Positions 32,742 through 40,376 of a stretch of DNA of 46,046 nucleotides are shown in pieces. The notes beneath the pieces were generated by a model, which was not told the DNA's origin, did no database searches, and saw nothing but the letters and a program-made list of their open reading frames with translations. This DNA comes from Lachnospiraceae bacterium (GTDB lineage Bacteria; Bacillota; Clostridia; Lachnospirales; Lachnospiraceae). Made by a program: the position numbers and the translations under genes. Within the stretch, counting starts at the first letter, position 1; the number at the start of each line of letters is the position of its first letter. The stretch spans positions 1-46,046 of the forward strand of contig JAFZOW010000090.1 in the NCBI GenBank assembly GCA_017552715.1, read 5' to 3'.

Positions 32742-34038
32742 GTATTTCAGGACCGTTCTGCTGCTGGCTGCGTTATACGTCCTGGGCCTGGCTGCCGTTT
32801 TTGTTTTTTCATCACGGCCGGAAGGAGATGCTGAGAGAGAGCAGGATGTTATCCGTCTAAATGAGATCACAAAGGACGCGGAGGCCTGCTGGGATGAACT
32901 TTCGTCCCTGGAGGGAAAAAACTACGGCGCAGAATTTGTGATCCTAAGCAGTAAAAATGATCTGCTGTTTTCTTCCTCATCGGAGGCGGGAGGGGAAAAA
33001 CTCTCGGTGGAGAGCGCCATCCGGAAACGCTACCCCTATTCCTACGTGATAAAGAACGGACAGCTGGCGGGGACAGTGGTACTCTGCGATGACGGTGGCA
33101 GGGCTGCACGAAGAATGCGTATTGTGCTTCTTGCCGGACCGGGAATCCTGGGGCTGCTCCTTTTCATCATGGCTCTTATCTACGGTTCCTATATAAGGAA
33201 AAGGATCATTCTGCCCTTCCGGGAGCTCAAGGGCTTTGCGGGAAAGATCGCGGAGGGAAAGCTGGACGAGCCCCTTACGATGGATATGGACAATATCTTC
33301 GGTGCTTTTACCGAAAGCTTCGATATCATGCGGGAGCAGCTGGCGGAGTCACGGGAAAGGGAAGTGGCGCTTCAGAAAAAGGAAAGGGAGCTGGTAGCCT
33401 CCCTAAGCCATGACCTGAAGACACCCATCACCGGGATCAAGCTCACCACGGAGCTTCTCACCGCAGGGTTTAATATGCGTGAAGATAAGCCTGATACAGA
33501 TGTTATAGAAAAACTGGATAATATCTATAAAAAGGCAGACCAGATCGATATGCTGGTGAGCGACCTGTTTTCCGCCACTCTGGATGATCTGGGGGAATTC
33601 AGGGTCAGCTGCAGGGATGAGGAATCCCGGATCTTATCCGAGATCCTTAAGAAGTATGATGACCGTAGACTGGTGAAGGCTTCGGCTGTTCCGGAACTGC
33701 TGATCCGTATAGACAGCCGGCGTATGAGCCAGGTCATCGGCAATATCATCGTGAATTCCTATAAATATGCAAATACCGCCATCGATGTGGATTACAGTAT
33801 CGTGGAGGACCGGCTCCTGATGCGGATCGCGGATCACGGGCCGGGGGTGCCGGCGGATGAGCTGGGCCTGATCACCAACAAGTTCTACCGCGGCAGGCAA
33901 TGGAGAGAAGGCAGTGAGGAAGGCAGCGGGCTGGGACTCTACATTGCCAAGACCCTTATGGAAAAGATGGACGGGGACCTGCTGGCCGAGAGCAGGGGCG
34001 AAGGACTCATCATCACGCTTCTGATCCCGTTAAGTTAG
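32734..34038 (+). CDS. Membrane sensor histidine kinase
   Basis: A 434-aa kinase, cognate to the preceding regulator. TM1 is at about 8-27 and TM2 at about 130-150; the roughly 100-residue segment between them is an extracytoplasmic sensor. HAMP and a coiled linker span about 150-215. The phospho-histidine is H226 in SLSHDLKTPITG. The ATPase domain has an N-box (IVNSYKYAN), DHGPGVP and GSGLGLYIAK. A full external domain separates it from the short, sensorless Bce-type intramembrane kinases. It could sense an envelope stress or a peptide directly. Confidence 0.93.
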   Translation: MNKYFRTVLLLAALYVLGLAAVFVFSSRPEGDAEREQDVIRLNEITKDAEACWDELSSLEGKNYGAEFVILSSKNDLLFSSSSEAGGEKLSVESAIRKRYPYSYVIKNGQLAGTVVLCDDGGRAARRMRIVLLAGPGILGLLLFIMALIYGSYIRKRIILPFRELKGFAGKIAEGKLDEPLTMDMDNIFGAFTESFDIMREQLAESREREVALQKKERELVASLSHDLKTPITGIKLTTELLTAGFNMREDKPDTDVIEKLDNIYKKADQIDMLVSDLFSATLDDLGEFRVSCRDEESRILSEILKKYDDRRLVKASAVPELLIRIDSRRMSQVIGNIIVNSYKYANTAIDVDYSIVEDRLLMRIADHGPGVPADELGLITNKFYRGRQWREGSEEGSGLGLYIAKTLMEKMDGDLLAESRGEGLIITLLIPLS

Positions 34039-34107
34039 TTAATTAATATTTTGTTAAGAATATGATAATACTCTGACAAAGAAGTCGGAGCCAAAGCCAT
34101 GTATAAT
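34029..34107 (+). promoter_or_regulatory. Candidate promoter of ABC/FtsX pair with GTTAA repeats
   Basis: A perfect -10 TATAAT (34102-34107) lacks a good -35, which is usual for activated promoters. Upstream are three same-strand copies of GTTAAG/GTTAAT (34029, 34038, 34053) overlapping the end of the kinase gene. Binding by the adjacent OmpR-type regulator is plausible but unproven; repeat spacing (9 and 15) is irregular. Confidence 0.4.
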
Positions 34108-34152
34108 TCATCCTGTAACCTGGAGAAAAGCAAGTGAAAGGATGTGTCATAT

Positions 34153-34914
34153 ATGGCTTCTGCTATTTTAAGAACGGAAAAACTCTGCAAATCATTTTCC
34201 AACGGCGGCGTACAGCAGCACGTTATTAAGAATCTCGATCTGGAGATACGGGAGGGGGACTTTACCGTGATCATGGGCTCCTCCGGCTCCGGCAAATCCA
34301 CCCTTTTATATGCGCTCTCCGGTATGGATAAGCCCAGTATGGGTAAGATCCGTTTCGGCGACAGGGAGATCCAGGACTACAGCAATGATGAGCTGGCGGT
34401 CTTTCGCCGCGGCAACTGCGGCTTTGTGTTCCAGAGCATCTACCTGCTGGACAACCAGACCGTGCTGGATAACGTACTCACGGGAGCGCTCATCGTACGG
34501 AAGAATTCCCCGGAGCTGGTTAAGAAAGCCAAAGAACTGCTGAAGAAGACCGGCCTTACGGAGGAGGATTTCAATAAATATCCCAACCAGCTTTCCGGCG
34601 GTGAAGCCCAGCGCGTGGGTATCGTACGGGCTGTCATCAACGATCCGAAGATCCTGTTCGCGGACGAACCTACGGGACAGCTGAACTCCGCCTCCGGCCA
34701 GGACGTGCTGGATATCTTCACGGAGGTTCACAAAAACGGACAGAGCATCGTGATGGTGACCCACGATCTGAAGACTGCGCTCCGGGGGACAAGGGTTTTG
34801 TATCTCAGGGACGGCGGTATCGTGGGAGACCACAGGATGGAGGTATACGGGGAGGATGATATAAAGGAGCGCAGAAATAAGCTTACGCTTTTCCTGGAAG
34901 AGATGGGGTGGTAA
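34153..34914 (+). CDS. ABC transporter ATPase, LolD/BceA type
   Basis: A 253-aa ATPase. Walker A is GSSGSGKST (42-50), Q-loop FVFQSIYLLD, signature LSGGEAQR, Walker B ILFADEPTGQLNS and H-loop VTHDLKTA. The Walker B Glu is present. It is of the class that powers FtsX/BceB-like permeases in peptide resistance or lipoprotein/envelope handling. Start is ATG 34153 (AAAGGA at 10 nt); the GTG three codons earlier sits too close to that site. The permease begins 2 nt after the stop, so the pair is co-translated. It lies directly downstream of the two-component system. Confidence 0.92.
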   Translation: MASAILRTEKLCKSFSNGGVQQHVIKNLDLEIREGDFTVIMGSSGSGKSTLLYALSGMDKPSMGKIRFGDREIQDYSNDELAVFRRGNCGFVFQSIYLLDNQTVLDNVLTGALIVRKNSPELVKKAKELLKKTGLTEEDFNKYPNQLSGGEAQRVGIVRAVINDPKILFADEPTGQLNSASGQDVLDIFTEVHKNGQSIVMVTHDLKTALRGTRVLYLRDGGIVGDHRMEVYGEDDIKERRNKLTLFLEEMGW

Positions 34915-34916
34915 AG

Positions 34917-37433
34917 ATGAAGATACTGAGATTATCCTTATTCAACCTGAAAAAGAACCGGCGTGAAGCCCTGGCCATAGCTTTCCTTACCATGATCACC
35001 ACCATCATGGTATCGATCTTTATCACGAACATCGGAAAGATCGATACGGTATTTGAGGAATGCTTTGAGGCGACGGGCTCTGTGCACCAGATGGTCATGT
35101 TCCGGAAGGATCTGTACCGGGATGAATACCGGGAGATCCTGGAAAAAGAATATGGGCCTGAAAGGCTCAGTGAAAATGATATCATTTTTTCCGTCTCGAC
35201 GGACGTGCGTGAAGCGGACGGGAATCTGATCAGCTATAACTTCCTGTTTGTTACTGAGAAAACAGAGCGTAAGCTCGAAAGCTTTATAAAAACAGAGCAG
35301 CTTCCGGAGGAGGAGCTTGCAAAGAAAGCCTATCCCATCTGGCTTCCGGAAGTTTTCAGTATCGTCAAGCATTATCGCCCAGGCGATTGCATTTCCATAC
35401 TTGCCATGGGCAGGGAATACCCTTTTGAAGTGGCGGGTTTTTACAAGACGGGTCTGGGGGCATCGGATCAGAATGTCCACAAATGTGTGATCTCGGAAGA
35501 AGGCTTTGAACTGCTTTCCATGATCTTCCATGATTCTTATGCCAATACCTTCAGGGCTCTTTGCTTTGACGAGGGAGGGGATTTCTCTTACCCGGAGTTT
35601 GTCGATAAATGCGAGGAAGCCAGCGGAGAAAACATAAGGGTCGGTGTATTTAAGAATTCCTTTGAGGGCGAAAAGTACCAGGAAACCATGTTTCTGAATA
35701 TATTCCTTTATATCATAGCAGGCCTGGCGGCAGTCACCATGGTGGCATCGCTCTTTATGGTCCGAAACAAGATCAGCAATGATATCGAAGATCAGATGCA
35801 GCAGATCGGTGTGCTGGAGGCCCTGGGTTACAGATCGTCGGAGATATCGGGTGCTTATCTCTGCGAGTATGTGATCAGCGGCGGTGTTGGAGCGGTACTG
35901 GGGGGGATACTGTCCGTACTTATGATCCCGCTCATGGATCTGGCGGTACGCATGATGATGGGACGTGAGATCGCCGGAAATACCCGGATCGGCGGCATTG
36001 TGGCAGTCACACTTGCCATGATCCTTCTGGTCACCTTATTTGCCCTTCTTAAGGCGGGGACTGTAAAGCGCTATCCTCCCGTAGTGGCTCTGCGCAAGGG
36101 TATAGAGACGCACCATTTCGGAAAGAGCATACTCCCGCTGGAAAAGACAAGGGGGAATATCAATGCAAGACTGGCTCTGAAGGCTTTCCTTTCGGATATC
36201 CGTTCCGGCATAGGTGTCGCCGTATGCATCATACTTTCCGGGACCGCACTTCTGTTCTCGGTGCTGACCTTTGATGTGTTCAGGGAAGGAACAAAGGGAA
36301 TGGAAGCCATGCAGAATTATGATATAGACACCGTATGGGTCATGACGATGCCCGGTATCGATATCTATGGGCTGCGGGAAGAGATCGAAAGTATGAGTGA
36401 AGTCCGAAAAGCCCTCGTCAGCTACAATATCCAGTATCTGTCCGTTAAGGGTTCCGAAGATAAAGCCATGATCGCCGTATTTGACGACTACGGGGATTCC
36501 GAAAACATCCGGCCCTACATCGGAAGGCTGCCGGAGAGGGATAACGAAGTGTGTATAGGACTCTCGCGCTCCAAGCGGGAAAGCTATGGCATAGGAGACA
36601 GTATCGTCCTCGGTTTCGGCGGAATGGAGAAAAGCTACATCATAACGGGTATCCTGGGAAGCATGATGAACGGAGGGACCGGGGTATACCTTACCTCCGA
36701 AGGCTATGAGAGGGTCAACAACAACGCGAGACCGGATTGCATAGTCATCTATCCGAAGGAAGGGGTCACGGACGAGGTCCTGGAAGCCGCGCTCACGGAG
36801 CGATTCGGGGAAAAGGCAGATAATTATGATACGGAAGGTGCCGGCGCGGGAAGCACAGAAGAAAGGATACGTGCGGCAGCAGAAGAAAAGATCGCGGCCC
36901 TGATGGCACAATACGGTGTGACCAGTGTGGATTATGCCATTCGTATCGGGGATGAACTTATCACAGGAAACAGCAGGCAGTTTATGATCAAACAGATCAA
37001 GAGCTGGAGAGGAAACATCAAGGCCCAGCTGGCGCCCATCGCTGAAGTGACAAAGAGTTTCACCCTGATCGCCATGGTATTCATTGCGGCCATCGTGGCA
37101 GTGATCCTTACCATTATCGCCTCCTCAGCCGTTCGCAGGCAGCGCAGGAGTCTGGGGATCATGAAGAGCATGGGCTATTCCTCGAAGGATCTGATGACGC
37201 AGATGGCCCTTAAGATCATACCGGTGACACTGATTTCCATGGTACTTGCTTCCGGGATCATCATATATGTGAATAAGCTCTTCTGGGAGCTGGCCTTCGG
37301 TGTGGTGATCAAAACGAACATCCCGCTGATCGTGGTGACGGATATACTGATGACACTTTTCTGCTACGCGGTGACCTATATCGGTGCAGGCAGGATCAAA
37401 AAGATCTCCGTAACGGAACTGATGACGGAATAA
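34917..37433 (+). CDS. FtsX-like ABC permease, large
   Basis: An 838-aa permease. TM1 is near 18-38 and is followed by an external domain of about 230 residues. Three TM helices (about 260-375) complete FtsX half one. A second half starts with a TM near 430, has another large external domain (about 450-690), and ends with three TM helices (about 705-835). This duplicated 4+4 layout matches LolE/YknZ-type permeases, not the 10-TM BceB type with one external loop. Co-transcribed with the ATPase and, 12 nt later, the serine hydrolase, suggesting that transport and hydrolysis target the same molecule. Confidence 0.92.
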   Translation: MKILRLSLFNLKKNRREALAIAFLTMITTIMVSIFITNIGKIDTVFEECFEATGSVHQMVMFRKDLYRDEYREILEKEYGPERLSENDIIFSVSTDVREADGNLISYNFLFVTEKTERKLESFIKTEQLPEEELAKKAYPIWLPEVFSIVKHYRPGDCISILAMGREYPFEVAGFYKTGLGASDQNVHKCVISEEGFELLSMIFHDSYANTFRALCFDEGGDFSYPEFVDKCEEASGENIRVGVFKNSFEGEKYQETMFLNIFLYIIAGLAAVTMVASLFMVRNKISNDIEDQMQQIGVLEALGYRSSEISGAYLCEYVISGGVGAVLGGILSVLMIPLMDLAVRMMMGREIAGNTRIGGIVAVTLAMILLVTLFALLKAGTVKRYPPVVALRKGIETHHFGKSILPLEKTRGNINARLALKAFLSDIRSGIGVAVCIILSGTALLFSVLTFDVFREGTKGMEAMQNYDIDTVWVMTMPGIDIYGLREEIESMSEVRKALVSYNIQYLSVKGSEDKAMIAVFDDYGDSENIRPYIGRLPERDNEVCIGLSRSKRESYGIGDSIVLGFGGMEKSYIITGILGSMMNGGTGVYLTSEGYERVNNNARPDCIVIYPKEGVTDEVLEAALTERFGEKADNYDTEGAGAGSTEERIRAAAEEKIAALMAQYGVTSVDYAIRIGDELITGNSRQFMIKQIKSWRGNIKAQLAPIAEVTKSFTLIAMVFIAAIVAVILTIIASSAVRRQRRSLGIMKSMGYSSKDLMTQMALKIIPVTLISMVLASGIIIYVNKLFWELAFGVVIKTNIPLIVVTDILMTLFCYAVTYIGAGRIKKISVTELMTE

Positions 37434-37445
37434 GGGGGAAGAGAG

Positions 37446-39470
37446 ATGAACAAAAATACATTGAAATATGCGGCGGTATTTACAGCGGTCGTGGGGCTTA
37501 CAGGGATCGCAGCGGCAGCTTCCGGAAAGGCAGAACCCGTATATGCGGGGGGAGGGGACAGCGCCGAAGGAACATTGACGGTGGCGGCGGAAAGCGATGA
37601 GAGCGAACTGATCTACTGCGTGGGTTCGGTCAGTAAGATATACGTAACGGCGGCTGCCCTGCGGCTGGCGGATGAAGGAAAGCTGGATATTGATGCCCCG
37701 GTAAGCGCTTATATCCCGGAGTTTACCATGGCGGATGAGCGATACGGACAGATCACGCTGCGCATGCTGATGGATCATACTTCAGGCATCATGGGAACTA
37801 CGGAGACGGGCGGATTTCTCATGGATGATAATAAGATGGCCCATCATGACTCGCTGCTGGGAACGCTGGCGGGGCAGAGACTGAAGGCGGATCCGGGGGC
37901 CTACGCGGCTTATTGCAATGACGGCTTTGATCTGCTGGAACAGGTGGTGGAAAGAGTGAGCGGCATGTCCTATACCGAATATGTTAAGAGCGTGCTTGCG
38001 GCCCAAACCGGCGGAAAGAATACCGGGACTCCCGTTGACCTGTGCCGTGCGGCCGCTCTGGTACCGGCATACAACGCAGACGGCCTGCTTTATGATAATA
38101 CCATGACCATGTGTTTCGGGGCGGGAGGGGTATATGCAACGGCTTCGGATGTTGCCTCTTTCGGAGCGGCATTCTTTAAAGGAAACGACAGTCTCCTTTC
38201 GGAACAGGCAAAGGAAGCCATGGCCGAGCGCTGGGATAAGGGGGCGGATATATATCATGATAGAAACGGCCTGGGATGGGATTATGTTTCCATGGAGAAA
38301 TACGAAGAAAAAGGGATTTCGGTCGTTGCAAAGGGCGGAGATTCCGATATGAATCATGCCTGGCTCATGGTGGCGCCCGAAGAAGAGATCAGCGTGGCCG
38401 TTCTGTCCAACGGCGGATCCAGTACACTGAACGCACTGATGGCAACGGCTGTCATGGATGTCATCTTAAGCGAGAGAGGGATAGAGACCGGGGAGATAGA
38501 AAAAGAGCAGTATGAGACCCTGGCGGAGATCCCGGGGGAATATGAACGCTTCGAGGGTATCTATCTGGTGCAGAATGATATGGGGGACGGAGCGGAGATC
38601 TGCAGGATCAGTTTTCCGGATCATAAGTATCTGCACAGTGAATACTACGGAGCCAGACGGAGGAGTGTTACGGATTATAAGCTGACAACGGAGGGGAGTT
38701 TTGCCGAACTGGCTTATCCGGTGGAAGACGGGGATCCGGCAGAGGTGAAGCTTGCCATGAATCCCACGGTGATGGAATTCATCAGCGGAGAGAACGGACG
38801 GGATTATATCGCGGCGAAAATGGTCCAGAGCTTTCCGGGTATGGGGGATTCCGAAAGGGCCACCTACGTGGGGGAGAGGCTGGATGAGAACCCGCTGGAT
38901 GCGGATGTGATGAATGTCTGGCTTTCCTGCTGCAACAGGGATCTGCTCCTTTGTAACGATGTCTGGTCTTCGAACGCCTACAATAGTGCCTTCACCAGAT
39001 TATATGCCTCGGAACAGATGTCCGGCTATTTATATGCGGTTATGGGCAGAGGTTCGCGGCTTTTAAAGATCGTAGATGAAAAGACACTCATCGCTCCTTC
39101 CACCATTCCCTCCAGCACCAACAGGGATATCACGGATGCAAAGCTTTATGCGGGAGAAGAGGGCATACGCCTGAGCACGGGTACAGGCATGGAATACAGG
39201 TTGAAAGAAGATATCCCTTATCTTGGCACGGATTTAAAAGAAGTGGCTCTTAAGGACAGGGATGCTTCCTGGTACAGGATAGGGACGGATATGGCCGGCG
39301 GTTCCCTGATGCTGGAGGAAAGACCGGAGCACAGCGCCGTCTATGTATATAATAAGTACGGTGATGTGGTCTATAACAGCCATGTCAGGGATGCGGGGGA
39401 TGAGCTGCCCTTGCCCGAGGAGGGCCTGATCCTCTTCCTGGGAGAGAGCGGAAGCATAAAGTTCAGGTAA
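37446..39470 (+). CDS. Secreted serine hydrolase, beta-lactamase/S12 family
   Basis: A 674-aa exported protein. The signal peptide covers about 1-26, with the mature protein starting near Gly/Lys-Ala. The penicillin-binding-like domain (about 45-340) has the catalytic S61-x-x-K64 (GSVSK), the Y156-C-N158 tyrosine motif, and a candidate third motif in AKGGDSDMNH. This S12 group includes class C beta-lactamases, D-Ala carboxypeptidases and D-amino-acid-specific peptidases. The C-terminal 330 residues are unrecognised, beta-rich and may bind wall or peptide. It follows the FtsX permease by 12 nt, so it is part of that operon. Substrate is unknown. Confidence 0.88.
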   Translation: MNKNTLKYAAVFTAVVGLTGIAAAASGKAEPVYAGGGDSAEGTLTVAAESDESELIYCVGSVSKIYVTAAALRLADEGKLDIDAPVSAYIPEFTMADERYGQITLRMLMDHTSGIMGTTETGGFLMDDNKMAHHDSLLGTLAGQRLKADPGAYAAYCNDGFDLLEQVVERVSGMSYTEYVKSVLAAQTGGKNTGTPVDLCRAAALVPAYNADGLLYDNTMTMCFGAGGVYATASDVASFGAAFFKGNDSLLSEQAKEAMAERWDKGADIYHDRNGLGWDYVSMEKYEEKGISVVAKGGDSDMNHAWLMVAPEEEISVAVLSNGGSSTLNALMATAVMDVILSERGIETGEIEKEQYETLAEIPGEYERFEGIYLVQNDMGDGAEICRISFPDHKYLHSEYYGARRRSVTDYKLTTEGSFAELAYPVEDGDPAEVKLAMNPTVMEFISGENGRDYIAAKMVQSFPGMGDSERATYVGERLDENPLDADVMNVWLSCCNRDLLLCNDVWSSNAYNSAFTRLYASEQMSGYLYAVMGRGSRLLKIVDEKTLIAPSTIPSSTNRDITDAKLYAGEEGIRLSTGTGMEYRLKEDIPYLGTDLKEVALKDRDASWYRIGTDMAGGSLMLEERPEHSAVYVYNKYGDVVYNSHVRDAGDELPLPEEGLILFLGESGSIKFR

Positions 39471-39494
39471 AGATAAACAGAAGGGATGATATTG

Positions 39495-39533
39495 AAATAC
39501 TGCCTGAAAAATGATACTTTTAGGTAGTATTTT
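39495..39533 (+). terminator. Terminator hairpin with embedded promoter-like sequence
   Basis: Arms AAATACTGCCT...AAAA (39495-39510, one bulged G) and TTTT...AGGTAGTATTT (39518-39532) pair over about 15 bp, followed by a short T run. It suits termination of the serine-hydrolase operon. The same stretch reads as a promoter: TTGAAA (39492-39497), 17-nt spacer, TACTTT (39515-39520), for the TraX-like gene. Which use is real is unclear. Confidence 0.55.
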
Positions 39534-39552
39534 GTGTGGGGAGTGTGAAAAT

Positions 39553-40278
39553 ATGAAACTGAACCGTAACCGGATCAAATATATCCTGATCATAGCCATG
39601 CTCATCGATCATATCGCATGGGCTTTTGTGCCGACCTTTTCCGTCCTCGGTCAGATCCTCCATTTTATCGGGAGACTGACGGGGCCTTCCATGGCGGTGC
39701 TTCTTGCAGAGGGCTTTCAGTATACGAAGGACAGAAAGAAATATGCCGTAAGGCTTTTCATTTTTGCCCTTATCTCCTGGCCGGCCTTTTCCCTCTTTGA
39801 ATCGGGGAAATGGCCGGAACTCGGACAGGGGGTCATCTATAGCCTGTTCATAGCTTATATGGTCATATGGATGTGGGACAGCCTGAAGATCCACAAGGCG
39901 CTAAAGATCATGCTCGTCGTTTTGGGATGTATGCTTAGCATGATCGGGGACTGGGCCTGCTTTGCAGTCCTGTGGGCTTTCTTTTCCTATATCTACAGGG
40001 AGGATCCAAAGAGCAAGTGGACGGCTTTTTCCATCGTTGCAGCCATAGAGGTGTTTCTATCCATGGGGATGTCGGCCATCTCGCCGAACGGTAATCCGCT
40101 CCGTTCGCTTTTTCAGATCGGAGTTTTCATGGTGCCCTTCCTGCTGATATTCGTGTATAACGGAGAGAAGGGAAGCAAAGCGGCCATACATAAGTGGTTC
40201 TTTTACATCTTTTATCCGCTGCATCTTGTCGCCCTGTACCTGATCAAAGCCTTTCTTTTGCCTGCTCTGATCAAATAA
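39553..40278 (+). CDS. TraX-family membrane protein
   Basis: A 241-aa integral membrane protein with about eight TM helices. It opens with KYILIIAMLIDHIAW and ends with WFFYIFYPLHLVALYLIK, the pattern of TraX-family proteins. In F plasmid, TraX acetylates pilin; chromosomal TraX-like proteins of Firmicutes have no established role but resemble membrane acyltransferases. No other conjugation gene is present, so this is not evidence of a conjugative element. ATG 39553 has GGGGAG at 9 nt; a frame open from 39511 starts inside the preceding hairpin. Its end is about 100 nt before the GH43 start. Confidence 0.87.
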   Translation: MKLNRNRIKYILIIAMLIDHIAWAFVPTFSVLGQILHFIGRLTGPSMAVLLAEGFQYTKDRKKYAVRLFIFALISWPAFSLFESGKWPELGQGVIYSLFIAYMVIWMWDSLKIHKALKIMLVVLGCMLSMIGDWACFAVLWAFFSYIYREDPKSKWTAFSIVAAIEVFLSMGMSAISPNGNPLRSLFQIGVFMVPFLLIFVYNGEKGSKAAIHKWFFYIFYPLHLVALYLIKAFLLPALIK

Positions 40279-40318
40279 GGGCTTTCATTGCGGCTTGAGG
40301 ATACGGATGGGCGAGTGC

Positions 40319-40347
40319 TTGAAATACGGGGTGTTTTCCCATATAAT
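40319..40347 (+). promoter_or_regulatory. Promoter of the GH43-hisA unit
   Basis: -35 TTGAAA (40319-40324), exact 17-nt spacer, consensus -10 TATAAT (40342-40347), 29 nt before the ATG. Confidence 0.78.
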
Positions 40348-40376
40348 CGTGTGAGATCGTCAGTGGAGGATGAAGG

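Noticed and set aside
32734-37433. Classification of the RR-HK-ABC-permease set as a Bce-type module
   Set aside because: The kinase has a large external domain and the permease has two FtsX halves with two external domains, unlike BceS and BceB. Only the gene order is shared.
39553-40278. TraX gene as a sign of an integrated conjugative element
   Set aside because: No relaxase, coupling protein, type IV secretion genes, integrase or attachment repeats are visible in the window.
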